From contig MU119251.1 of assembly GCA_014904845.1 (NCBI GenBank), forward strand, positions 186,001-250,000: DNA of 64,000 nucleotides, read 5' to 3'. The notes under the pieces are model-generated. The model worked only from the letters and a program-made list of their open reading frames with translations, was not told the DNA's origin and made no database searches. The translations under genes were made by a program, and so were the position numbers. Below are positions 1-11,201 of the stretch, in pieces. The first letter of the stretch is position 1. Each line of letters opens with the position of its first letter. This stretch comes from Acephala macrosclerotiorum. Lineage: Eukaryota; Ascomycota; Leotiomycetes; Helotiales; Mollisiaceae.

Positions 1-63
1 CTCATGAACAAGGTGCGTTCGTGGCGGCCGGAAATGCATGGTTGAGGAAATTGTCGGGTCGTA

Positions 64-559
64 CAGCGGTGCAATTAACTATTGCGAAACCCAAAAATTT
101 ACTAAAAATATAAAAAGAGCGAAAATCGCAAAATTTGATAAATTTTGCCTTTCCCACACAACTTCAGCTTAGAATAAAAATAGTAACTTTGTAAAGCGAT
201 AGTTTATTATTAATTGTATTAACCTTTTAGACTTACTAAAGAAATTGCTAAGCGTTGAGAGTTTAAATTTTTGGCACAATAATTTGAAGCAGTTGTCGCA
301 CTAAAGTCTTAGCATTTTCAATAAACTCTACCAACTTTTTGCTAGCTCTTTACTAACTCTTTTTATGACTACACTCCTAATAACTAAATAAAATATATAC
401 AATTAAAAATTACTTGTAAACGTACTATTTCCTAAGAGGGATTGCATTTTAGAAATGTTTTGGTAGTGCAGTAAATAAGGGTAGATTCCACTTTTTAGCG
501 GTCATCTTTTTTAATTTTTGGCAAAAATGAAAGTTTCGCACTAGTTAATTGCACCGCTG
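64..559. mobile_element. Non-autonomous TIR element (MITE-like), TA-flanked
   Basis: The two ends are inverted copies of CAGCGGTGCAATTAACT, and the match continues inward for about ten more bases with one mismatch (ATTGCGAAAC versus AGTGCGAAAC). Each end is flanked by TA (62-63 and 560-561), the target duplication of Tc1/mariner/pogo elements, whose termini often begin with CAG. The 496-bp interior is very AT-rich, with no reading frame of useful length, so it is a non-autonomous or mutated copy. The AT richness would fit repeat-induced point mutation, but that is inference. Confidence 0.85.
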
Positions 560-854
560 TACCAGCGAGTCGAACAAGAAAGTGGGGTACACGGTTTGGT
601 CAATGCCTCTTTCCTTGCCGTGATTAAAACCCATCGACACATGGAAGGACATTGGAGAGGCAAGTCTGGAAATGGCACTGGTTGGTCCTGTGTCTCGTCT
701 GAGGCTGGAATGAGCAGCCTGAGGAGGATACGTGATTATGGTTCACGAGTTTACGAATCCAGTGAAGTCGGTTGATTGAATGTGAATTGAACTTCGAATG
801 TACGGTAATTCAGCAAACATTGCTAGAGAAAGTATGAAATAACAGGTACGACTT
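560..854. other. Intergenic; nothing recognised
   Basis: Between the TA-flanked element and the 3' end of the NRPS-like gene. No reading frame, RNA or repeat could be supported. Confidence 0.5.
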
Positions 855-3800
855 CTACCATTCCTTCCTCCAACTCTCAACAATCTTCTTCATAATCCCA
901 CTTCCCACAATATCATACCCATGCCTGATCGCATCGCTCTTGTCTCCAGTCTTCTCCGTCAAGAACACGAGCCCCTTCCTACCAGGTCTATCATTGTCAT
1001 ACTTCTCCACGAAAAAATCAAGAAGCTTGATTGTCGGGTTTTTCTCTGGGTTGCTATCACTTTCACGTAGACGGCGAACCCAATCTCGTTGAGGGACAGT
1101 CTCAAATTCGAGGCCAGCATCCCGTAATGCTGGAAGGAGATCTTTCGTCCAGTGGAACACATGAGAATTTTGGACGTGGTAGACGATGCTCGAATCGTGA
1201 TTATCCACAGCTCTGGTTGACGCGGACCCTTCGAGATCAGCAAGCTCAAGTACCGAGTGTGCTACGACATCGACAGGTAACCAGGATGGTGTCTGCAACT
1301 TTGTTAGCCTTAGGGCATGAGCAAGGAGTAAGCTGACTGTACCTCTTCCAACGCCGGTAAAACTCCAATAGTCGAGGCACTACGAATCATCAAAGAGATC
1401 GCCTCAGTGCTGTTCCACAGTCCTAATTGAGTATCTCCGACAATCTGGCCGACTCGAAGAACTTTCGCTTTCATACCAGTCTGCTCAGCTGCAGCCTTGA
1501 TGATTGTCTCTGTCACTAGCTTAGATCTGGCATAGCCCATATTCTGAGCGTGCGAAAGGTCGTCAATGTAAGTCTCCTGAATCGTTGCGGGGAGTGGCGT
1601 CCCAGCCGCCGCTGAGATGGATGAACAGAAGAAGAGCTTAGCGGGCTCAGGTGTTGACACACTGAGACAGAAATTGAGAAGATTGAAGGTGCCTTTGATG
1701 TGTTGCTGTTCGAAGCTTTTGACACCTAGGTTGAAGTTGACAGCCCAGGCACAGTGGATGACGGTCGTTAAGGTGCTTCGAAGTGTTCGGACTGTAGCTG
1801 AATCGAGTCCTAAGTCTTCCCGACTAAGATCGGCTGGGAAGCAATGAATCTTCGTGAGATCCAATTTGGAATCGAGTTTCTTGGACGAGAGAGTCGCGAG
1901 GACTCTCGCTTGCACATCTGCTTGACTTGATGCACGAGCTGCACAGTACACTGCTTTGACGTTGTCCAGCGCGACGAGTTGAGCCAGAACATGTGCTCCT
2001 AGCGATCCAGTGGCACCAGTCAAAATCTGTGTTCTCATCAGTACAAGAATTTTCTCAGTGTCTGTGTCACTTACGATAACTTCCCCATCCGCAATGCTTG
2101 ACCCAGGGATATAATTTTTGAAGGCGGAGTACTTCTGGATCAGTTCTCGCATTACCTCTATCTCATCGGCCTGAGTGACTTCCACTCCTGTTCGCACAGA
2201 GTAGAGATGCTCGGCAAGTGCCGAGATGTTGGGATATTCGAAGACGACATTCTGTCCCAAGGTACCTGAACCAAGGTCCAGTTCTCGCATCATAATCCCT
2301 CGCGCAGCAAGGGCTTGTAAGCTATCCACTCCAGCTTCAAAGAAATCGGTAACCTCGCTGAGATGTTCGAAACCGAGGTGTTTGACGAAAAGATTCTGCA
2401 AGTAGAGTTTGAGTTCTTGAAAATCCAGATGGAGTCGGCTTGTGTTGCTGTCTTCGGCTGGTGTCTCGAATCGGAGGTAGATAGAATCGATGAGCTTTTC
2501 AAATTTCCGGTAAAAGGCTGCTCGTATCATAGTGCCTTTATCCGTCGCAGGGTACTCAACGTTGACATCCAGAATCTCAATCATTTCTCGAGAGATCTGA
2601 CTGAAGCCCTCAACCCTTGCATTCGCTGCTTGCACAACAGGCCAGAGCAAATCAAGCAGCTGCATCTTGTTCAGACCAACTGTCTTCTCGCTTGGCACAA
2701 TGATGAGACCAGGAAACGCTTTGCCAACCCCAAACACGCAAGCCTCTCTGACCAATTCATTCTCTCTAATCTGATGTTCGTACGGAATTGGAAGAACCTT
2801 CTCGCCATTGACAAGTGTGACCCGATCGTCCAAGCGACCAAGATACTTCCAAGCATTCGGGATTGTAGGATGGGGAGTAAAGAGATCGCTTGTTTTGAAT
2901 GAATTCGGTGGGTCGTCGGAATTCGAAACTACTTTGGAGGGTAGTCCATCGAGCACCACGCACTCGAATGTGTTCGGCGCTCGAGGAGCCATGAACATGT
3001 AAGGGGAGGTGGAAGGTAGTGGCCGCACGTAATTCCACGCCTTGTCTTCAGTGGGCCTGAAGGATGTCATGAGTTGGCCAATCTCCGTTCTGTGGTTAAT
3101 GTCAGGTCGGGCGATATGTTCCACGGCAGCAGAATACTCACGCGCCGTAATGTCCCACCAGATAGACTCCTGCCGCTACCAATCTATCTCCAAGATCATC
3201 TGGGCAACTGCTGCCTCCAAATAATGCCAGTTTGCATCTCTTCAGCACTTCGACACCACTATCGGTCTCTGCGAGAAGTTTGAGAGCATAAGGAACTCCG
3301 AGGAAGCTCTCTGGGTTCACGGCATGCATCGCCTCGATCAGATTTGGTCCGGAAAGTGGTAAATTAGCGTTGAACAAGGAGATCTCCTTTCCAGAATGGA
3401 CAGCTCGGAAGAAGGAGGAAAGCCCATGATTGTGATAGAGGGGCAGTGTCAGAAATGCTCGATATCCGAAACTGCTGGAGTAATTCATCAGGCATGCTGC
3501 TTGAGTCTGAAAGATAGGTTTCGGAAGTCCTGTAGATCCAGAAGAGTGGATGATGAATGCTATACGATTTGATGATGAAGGATCACCTTTTTGTCGAGGG
3601 AATCGAGGGACTAAAGGATCCTTTATGTCGTAGTCTGATTGGCAGAGTAGTGAATATCGAGCGATGGGTGTTTCGGATTGAATTGCTGTAGTTTGTTTTC
3701 TCAGGTTCTCAGAGCTGATAATCCTCCTGCATTTCGTCTTGTGAAGTAAAGAGACGTATGCTTCTGTAGCAAGCCGATTCGAGAGAAGAAGTACCGCAAA

Positions 3801-4210
3801 TCCCAATCTATGGAGTGCAAAGATGCAGGCAACATAGTCCAAGTTCGACGGAGCTAGCAAGGCGACGACTTCTGCTTCGTTGTGGGTCTGAGTATATGGT
3901 TAATCATTTGATATCTGGTTGCGGAATGTATATTCACCTCTGGGACAAGTCCCATTGAAGCGTACTTATTTGCTCCATGGTCCGCAAATCGATCGAGATC
4001 TTGCGCCGTATAATGAACATAATCACCACGGCCTTTTGGGCTGGTTGGATATGCAACCAGTGGAGTATCGGGTATCGTCTGACTTCGATTGAAAAGCAGG
4101 TCGTCAACTGTGTAGAGAGCATGCGTTGTGACTTCTCTCTCTGCTACAGAGCTGTCGAGCTTCGACGGCGTTGTGGCATTATGCCTCGTGGCAGTGATCG
4201 TAGCAGACAT
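855..4210 (-). CDS. NRPS-like enzyme: adenylation - carrier - thioester reductase (A-PCP-R)
   Basis: Five exons: 4210-3938, 3887-3142, 3089-2075, 2026-1343, 1292-855, giving about 1051 residues. Such enzymes activate a carboxylic acid as the adenylate, load it on the phosphopantetheine arm and release it reductively as an aldehyde or alcohol. Visible motifs in order: adenylation core SSGSTGLPKP (about 206-215), YGATEIGQ (about 338-345, formed exactly across the 3090-3141 intron), GRLDDRVTLVNGEK, carrier motif GVDSLQ with Ser about 596, Rossmann motif ILTGATGSLG (about 685) and the reductase motif YARSK. The 48-bp intron at 2027-2074 is a multiple of three and free of stops, so an unspliced reading would insert 16 residues in front of the Rossmann motif. 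There is no condensation domain. It belongs with aminoadipate-reductase-like and stand-alone aryl or alkyl acid reductases. Substrate is unknown and no other biosynthetic gene is adjacent. Confidence 0.93.
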
Positions 4211-6074
4211 ACTGAGACGTTGAGAATTTTGCAGTGATTAAGCGCAGATCCGATGGGACGATGACAAGTATAAAAGGCCTAGAAGAATGAGCGTGACTTG
4301 ATTTCTGAAGAAGTTGAAAGCTGTAGCACCACTTGCGCCTCTCGCCGGCGCCCAATTCCCAACGACCTTGCATGAAGCTCGGAGACAATTACAATGAACG
4401 GAAAACGTTTCCGTGTTGTTTTCGGAAACAGCATGTCTTTTCCGTTCAGGCTTCCGACCGCTGTCATTGGCTGGTGAACAAGTTCACGCCAGGAACGTTG
4501 AGTTGACAATGAATTTCTCTCTTGTGAATCTGGGCTACTACTACTTGCTCACATGCTTGAGTGGAAGTTGAACACTTGCCTAAGCTGCTCTAGCTTCAGG
4601 ATCAAATACACTAGATTGGTGGTATCCCACAAGCCTATGTGTCCTAAGTCATGCTCTTCGCACAGAACTTTATCTGCCTTCAATAATCTCAATCTAGGTG
4701 GCAGGCCATGGTTCCCCGATTCCAAGCGAGGTAGTTGCATACGCTCATGTTCGGATGTGTTTGACTTTGGTGCCTGTAGGTCCATTGTCGAGTCCTCGAA
4801 AAGTGATGCCTCTTCTACCGACAACAACTTTCTCCTCTTGTATAGTGCTTCCCTAAAGGATCCTGCACCGTGTGCTTATGTTCCAGTTATTGTCTCGGTT
4901 ACTAACAGCATCCAGGCTTTTTCTGCCAAAGTTTTTCGGCACGTTTTGATGGTCGAGGGTCGAGTTTGAATTCGGATTGAGATGTTAGTGTAGGTTGCTG
5001 CCAAAGACGGGTGGGCCTGCTGGGAACATCAATCAGGTCAGTTGCATATAATATACCTTGACCTTCCATCAGATACTGCTCGAAGTTCAAACCAAGGTTC
5101 AAAGTGCCTCCAGTGTCAAGAGAATCGCATGTGTCTTTCCATGTCGCTTTTTTGCCCACCTGGAGGTGCAGCTGAGCGACTCATGCTTGCAGAGCTTATA
5201 TCAACCTTTGATCAACGAGGACAAATTATCATGCACCTGCAAGGAAAACTCCATTGTGCGATGCCAGAACAGAGTAATGAAAGTTTGATGAAGATCTAAG
5301 AAAGACTTTGAAGAGGCAGTACTCCATCCTGAGGGTGAGCGGTGCGGTGGGGGTGGGGGTGATGGACTGCTACACCGCCTCACTCACGCCAGCGGCCGCT
5401 GGCGTCCTTTGATGACCACAGCAAAACAAAACAAAGAAATAGAAATTAAAACAAGCCTTATCTCTCCTCGAACTCGTGCCAAAGCACACCAACAACGCTT
5501 AATGAAGGGCTTAATAATCTTGACAAGCCCCGAAGTCGAATGCTTGCAAGGCTCGTGATGAAGAGGCATGTTTTGAGTCCCCGAATGCACTCTAACATGG
5601 GCTCGCGCTGGCGAGTCGGCTCAGCCAAATGGCAGTGGCAGCAGTGCTGTTTTGCAAGCTCGTTTTAAGTCCCGTCATTCTAGGGAGATCTTGATTCAGG
5701 TTCCTGATTCAATGATTGTGGCATAAATATCTATGTATGCGTGAGAACTATCCCCCCGATTTTGCTTTTCAAATTTTGCCAAGTCAATGTTATGCGCTCA
5801 CATTTTGTGGCTTGTCTCCGGAAGTCTTAAAATTGACACACTAATGTCGCAAGAAATGGAGGACATTACTTGGCTCGAACATCTTGAGGCGGTTCAGCCC
5901 TAGTCTGGTATTAACAAGCCAAGTTCAGATGCCTTCCTTCCAGATCCCTGTCTCTCTAATGCTTGACATTTTTACCTTGGGATTGAGTCTAGCTGCTTAT
6001 TCGACGCACCTCAGTAGCCCTGATAGTTGTGCATAAAGCTTGTTACTCAGTGATACCTACAAGATTCCCTTGAT
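4211..6074. other. Gene-free stretch with a GC-rich palindrome
   Basis: Contains the promoter of the NRPS-like gene and otherwise only short frames that resemble no family I know. The one structural oddity is a G-run (GGTGCGGTGGGGGTGGGGG) near 5340 followed by a perfect 20-bp palindrome at 5386-5405. No gene, RNA or transposon end could be supported. Confidence 0.5.
5386..5405. repeat. Perfect 20-bp GC-rich palindrome
   Basis: ACGCCAGCGGCCGCTGGCGT reads the same on both strands and contains a NotI site at its centre. The flanking bases stop matching immediately outside. Function unknown; a protein-binding site is possible, chance is not excluded. Confidence 0.6.
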
Positions 6075-7496
6075 CTACTCGAGCTTGCTATGATCGGGAT
6101 CCGTTGCCTGTTGCTTCAAGAAGCGCTCGCGGATTCCAACTCCCTTCTCGACCAGTGGTTCCTTCGTACCTGACTCCAGCTTAAGCCTAAGTTGCTGAAC
6201 TTCTCCCTGCAATCGCTCCACTCTCTCGCAACCCAACTCCACCAGCCTCTTAATATCTTCCTTGTCCTCGCCTAACTTCTTCACTCCCTCCTTCATGTCA
6301 TCCCCACTTTCTCCTAGGAACTTGCTACCGACGGCCACCATTAGGATGCCCCTAATGAGATACTCGTTCTTATCCTGAATCTCCTGCAACATCTCCGCCC
6401 CCTTCGAAATTTGGACCTTGGAAGACTTGAGGTCTTTCTCTGCCAAGGCGAGCTTGTCTTGCAGAACAGCTGTAGTCTTCTTTGAGCTCTTGACAGAATC
6501 CGAAAGCTGGATCCTGACGGTATCAATGCCCTTGTTTGCTACTGCGAGTTTCTTATTGGCGGCTTCAAGTTCCTCCAAGAGCGCATTCTTGTGGTTCTGG
6601 GCTTCCTGCGAGTTGTTCGTCTCCCTCAATAGCTGGGCCTTGGTAGCACTGAGAGACTTCTTGGCCACTGAAAGTTCCACTTCCAAGTCAGAAATTGTCT
6701 GCTTGTTAACCTGGACTTCGATGACCTTGGCCTTCTGCTTCGAGAGTTGGGCATTCGCAGCGACTAAATCCTTCTTGACTGCTGCCAGCTCCATTCGCAG
6801 TTCACCGACTTCTTCTCTCAATGGCTCGAATTGTGTCTTCATCGCCTGATATCCTTCCACCTTCTTTCGCAAGCTCTTCGTCTCTATGGCCAATTTCTGA
6901 TTCGCCTGTCTCAGTTCGCGATGTTTGTCCTCGGCCTTCTGCTCAAGCTCATCCTTGAGATCTACCTGTGCCTTGTTGTGCTTTGCCTGGAGACCCATGA
7001 TATGTTTTTCGCACTGGTCGTGAAGGATCTTCTTGTGCCTCTCGAACAAAGCGGCGAGGCCTTCGATGCGCTCCTCGTGCGCGGCGTTTATCTGCTGAAC
7101 TTTGAGCTCGTGGCTTGCCGTGAGTTTGATCTTCAATAGATCATGATCCTCCGAATGGCCCTCGTGTGCCTTGATTATTTGCCTGTGCAACTCGTTATTT
7201 TGTTGCATTTGAGCGGTATATTTTTGGTTTACGTCAACAAGCTGTTGTGACAATTCTTCGATCCGATTTTGGTAAACCTTCTCGGCGCTCGCTTCCTTTC
7301 TTAGGGCCGCAGTTGCTGCCATCATGGCCCGTGTGTAATCGGACATCAGGTGGGATGCCATTAGAGTAGACGTGGAGGATGATTGGATCTCGTTTGACTG
7401 CGTACTGCTCGTTGCGACTGCTGCGGTGGGTTTTGGCGCTGCTGCCTTGGGTTCTGGCGACGCATTCGCGTTGTCCTTGTTTGATTGCTTCATCAT
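6075..7496 (-). CDS. Coiled-coil protein, unknown function
   Basis: A single uninterrupted frame of about 473 residues from the first ATG (7496; a second ATG follows directly). The N-terminal 45 or so residues are Ala/Ser/Pro/Gln-rich and probably disordered. From about residue 70 to 440 the sequence is Glu/Lys/Gln/Leu-rich with heptad-like spacing, typical of a long coiled coil (for example QKYTAQMQQNNELHRQ and LEQKAEDKHRELRQ). No enzymatic motif, membrane segment or zinc site is seen. Generic resemblance to SMC- or tropomyosin-like coils is compositional, not evidence of homology. The absence of introns is unusual next to its neighbours but common for low-complexity coiled-coil genes. Confidence 0.7.
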   Translation of the reverse strand: MMKQSNKDNANASPEPKAAAPKPTAAVATSSTQSNEIQSSSTSTLMASHLMSDYTRAMMAATAALRKEASAEKVYQNRIEELSQQLVDVNQKYTAQMQQNNELHRQIIKAHEGHSEDHDLLKIKLTASHELKVQQINAAHEERIEGLAALFERHKKILHDQCEKHIMGLQAKHNKAQVDLKDELEQKAEDKHRELRQANQKLAIETKSLRKKVEGYQAMKTQFEPLREEVGELRMELAAVKKDLVAANAQLSKQKAKVIEVQVNKQTISDLEVELSVAKKSLSATKAQLLRETNNSQEAQNHKNALLEELEAANKKLAVANKGIDTVRIQLSDSVKSSKKTTAVLQDKLALAEKDLKSSKVQISKGAEMLQEIQDKNEYLIRGILMVAVGSKFLGESGDDMKEGVKKLGEDKEDIKRLVELGCERVERLQGEVQQLRLKLESGTKEPLVEKGVGIRERFLKQQATDPDHSKLE

Positions 7497-9299
7497 AAGA
7501 AGTTGCGAGTTGCGAGTTGCAATGTGGCTCAAGAAGTGTGCAATGAGGTTGTGGTTTTATGTTGAGGAACGAGGCACGGTTGCGGTTGAGGTTTCTTCAG
7601 ACTTGCGCTTCGGAAGTGTCGCAATTATTAGGATAGCATGAACGGTTTCGGGTTTGATACTTTGATGCTTGTCGGTCAATATGTTTTTCCTTCTGCGTAG
7701 CGTACTTGCCAGATCCAGAAGTTTGTCCGGGCGCCTGACTTACCTTGCACTTCAAAATTCCCAGTATTACTAGGACATTCCAATCAACATTTCTGTACAG
7801 CAATTGTCGTATCCTAGTTTCAGTAATCGTGAGGCATGTCTTCGTGAAAGTCCATAGATTTGCCTCCTTTTCCAGTTTCTAGACTTCAGCCCCAACCTTT
7901 GGCAGCAAAAAAGTCCCAACCCATTTGGTGCTTCCGACCAAGGGATTGCCTGAGGTTCTCTACAATAGACGAGAGTTATTCAATGCTGCTTCTCGGCAGA
8001 AAGCTCGTCTTTTGCTTTAGACCTTAAGGCACCTGGACAGACTTTCAAACATGGCGAGTATTAGCTAATTTGGATGGCTAATTCCGGCCATTGTATGGCG
8101 GTGATAGAAGGCGCGGACCATCATGTGTTGTGTCAGTGCTCATCTGGAACGGAGAGGATGTATCGAGCTCAAAGTCTGAGTTGCCTAGATGCAGTGCGCA
8201 GTAGGATCGAGGCTGGTTCTATGATGGGTTGAGTTACCCTCCCTTGGTTGCGAATACTTTGGCAGAAATGTCCTCGATTCCTGGATGCATTTCTCTGTGG
8301 AGGATGTCTATGCAGATCTCGAGAACTCCAGGACAGAATGAGCTGGGGAGCTGGCTGGTCTCGTCTCGCACGTCCTACCCTAAGGCCGCTGTGGTTAGGG
8401 TGATAGAGGAGGAGACAGAGCGCAAGCCTGGGACAGTGGAGTTACTGGAATCGTTGGAAATTGTGGATCGGACAGGCGATGGTACTCGAGAGAGAGAAGT
8501 GACGATACGACGGGAAGTCTGGAGAACGAGAACATTCGAAGGAGCTTCTTCTGGGTGATGGCCACAGGAGAATGCCAATACCAGCATATCAAGTCGAGAA
8601 TAAAGACTAGGAGGACACAAGGATACAAGGAACATTACAATGGAGCGGCATTGCGGAAACTCGACGAAGGGAACGATGGACCTTGGATCATTACACTGAA
8701 GATTGGATGGAGCTCATACGAATCGGACGTCCCTAAGAATATTAGCGACGCGTGTCACACCGATATTTTCAACGAGGCCCAGCTTCATCAATCTCTCAGC
8801 TCTTCCTGGCCTTTTGCTGGGCAAGTCTCAGTCAGCTCGACGGCCTATACGAATGAGAGACACCAATGACCAGGAGACCACCAAAATCATCCACCCTAGA
8901 CTTCGATATAGCAGGCTACAGTCCAAGGCTTGATTGAAAGGCTATCCAGACAACCATTTTTACGATGCAGACAGGCACTAGAACTCTGTTCAACTGTTGG
9001 AGTAGCTCTGTCAATAATTCTTAAGAAAGCCAAAGTGCCGAACGGAAGCAGGGTACGCCGGGGGATTTAATCTATAATATTCACAGCCAAGTAGAGAAAC
9101 ATGATAGACATTTCAAATAATTTGCCTAGACCAGTTATTGTTGAGAGTCAAAATATCCCATGCACCTGTATTGCTTCATCGCGTAACCCTGATCAGCCCC
9201 ACGCAATTCCTGACTGTCGTTGTTACAGAGCGAGTACTCGCAAGGCCAGCTGATGGACAATTGGTGTAGATTGCTTTTACCCTAAACGACACTCTCCTT
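7497..9299. other. Gene-free stretch
   Basis: Upstream region of the coiled-coil gene and downstream region of the transporter pseudogene. Frames of about 60-110 codons occur on both strands around 8230-8640, but they overlap each other, mostly lack a proper ATG and show no domain. I see nothing supportable here. Confidence 0.5.
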
Positions 9300-11201
9300 C
9301 TATCCAACTTCTTGTACTGGCACAGCCGTTACTTTTTTAATGTGGTCATGATTATCTTTGATCCCATAATAGATCTCTTTCTCGACAGCAATAAACGCCT
9401 GATCCGCAGGGTCTTTGTCCTCAAACAAGAAAGCCAGCTCCTCAAGTGTTCTGCCTTGAGTTTCGGAGTACATGAAGAAGATGAAAAGTAACTCGAAGGT
9501 GATCCATCCGCAGTATATAGCCATATATTTCTAGTCAATGGCTGTCATGGCAATTGGATTAACGTTATTGGAAAAGAAGAGGTCGATCTTGTTAAAGACT
9601 TGCTCAATCTCAATGCCACGGCTCCTGACGTTGTATGGGAAAAGTTCGATGAGGAAAGCTGTCATACCATTAGCATGAATTTGATTTAGAAGGTGGTTTG
9701 AAGCTGCACGTACTATACGCCAAAGCATTATTTCCAAGGTTGTAAGGGACATTGAAAGCAAAGTAAAAGAACAGTACTGCAATGCCTGCGGCTTTGTTCT
9801 TCACTCCGCGGTCCTTGGCTTCGTGAAGTTTCTCATATGAGACTGTCATCCCGATGAAGATTACCAACATGCCTGAAGCAGCAGTCATAAACATGACCCT
9901 GCGCCTGAATCTTGCAACTATGAGAGCGAATGTCGTCGCGGCAAGGAGTCCCAGCGTGCATTCGCAAGGTTGATTCTCGTCTTAGCGTAGGCAGTGGTAT
10001 AGCCCATGCGGTCAAAGAGCAAGCCTGAGTAGTAAGTAAGAAGTGAATTTCCGGAGAGCTGGGTGAAGAGGCCAAGGAAGACAGCAATGGTTGTGCGGCG
10101 TCGCATTCCTTTTGTGGCTACCATGTTCAGCCAGGGCTGTTTCGAATTGTCCATCTCGATCTTGATTGTTGAGTGGATCTAAGCCATTTCCGCCTTGACA
10201 AGAATCAACTCTGGGTCTCCTTCGGCGTGGTATTTTGTCAGGATGGCATGGGCGTCATCGTGTCGGCCTCTGCTGATCAGCCATCTGGGACTCTCTGGCA
10301 GTATCATTATGGTAGTTGTCTGAAGAAGAGAGGGAACCTTCTGTAGTAGGGAGGGAATGCGCCAACTCCAATTGCTCTTTATTGGCGTGGTTCCCAGACT
10401 GACAGCTGCAGCAGAGATCTGGCCGAAGAGGTAAGAGGAATTGAACAGAGATGTCATTGTATCTCTATCTTTGGGATGAGCCAGTTCTCCAATCAAAGAA
10501 GAACCGGATACTAGAGAATCGAAGAGTTAGCTTTTATTGTTTCTAATGAGAGCCGAAGGACTCGAAATATCTAGAGGGCAAAGGGACATTAACAAAGAGC
10601 AAGGTCCGACTTACCGATGCAGAAATTATTCCAAAACCTAGTACTATACGAGCGAAGAGATACATCCCAACTTGACAATGTCAGCGATAGAACGTCAATG
10701 TTGTTCAGTGAAGAAAGCTCACAGTTCTGGGCAAATCCCTGTATGATTGCGCCAACGACCATGATTATAGAACCAGCCAAAATTGGTACTCGTCTTCCAA
10801 AGCGTTGGTTCACATATGGTGCGACGGGAACTCCAATGCTAGAGCTAAGTTGACATGAAGCCGAGAGAAATCCCAATATGCCTGGAGACAGTACTGGCTT
10901 TCCGGTCGCGTCCTTTCTGTCAGAAAAGTCCGGAAATGTCAGCTGTGTATTAGGGAGGAGGAAAAATGTCGTACATTTCGACTAGTATGGGGTAAATTGC
11001 ATTGTGCTGATTAATTTGTGAATCAAATCCAGAGGTGATCTCAACTCCCATACAACATGCAAACAAGCATAAATACATCAATCATAGGTTGCGTTTCTTG
11101 TACCATTTTACCTTGTCTTCAGCGGCAATCTCCGTGACGATGGGGGCAGAGACACCCTCAACATGAGGAGCCAATTCGTCGATTGCAAGATGTGGTGCCA
11201 T
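9300..11201 (-). pseudogene. MFS sugar (hexose/lactose-permease-type) transporter pseudogene
   Basis: The conserved skeleton of a fungal sugar transporter is present end to end: N-terminus with VKWYKKRNL, then GVEITSGFDSQ, the loop GRRVPILAGS, LPESPRWLISRGR, NVRSRGIEIEQVFN and the C-terminal FMYSETQGRTLEELAFLFED. Splice sites still work, for example the intron before the TFLIELFPYNVRSRG stretch. The frame is broken repeatedly: TGA at 11082-11084 after KRNL, a frameshift near 11005-11015, TAG at 10982-10984 where a Trp is expected, TAG at 10179-10181 in AEMA-stop-IHSTI, and TAG at 9531-9533 in AID-stop-KYM where Trp is usual. These fit C-to-T or G-to-A changes. It lies on the same strand as, and upstream in the map of, a sugar-acid catabolic block, so it may be that block's lost uptake gene. 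Substrate cannot be named. Confidence 0.85.

Noticed and set aside
4549..4969. Overlapping frames of 92 (minus) and 138 (plus) codons upstream of the NRPS-like gene
   Set aside because: They lie on opposite strands over the same bases, show no domain, and neither has convincing splice partners.
8229..8640. Frames of about 77-109 codons on both strands
   Set aside because: Overlap each other, mostly start without ATG, and have no recognisable motif.
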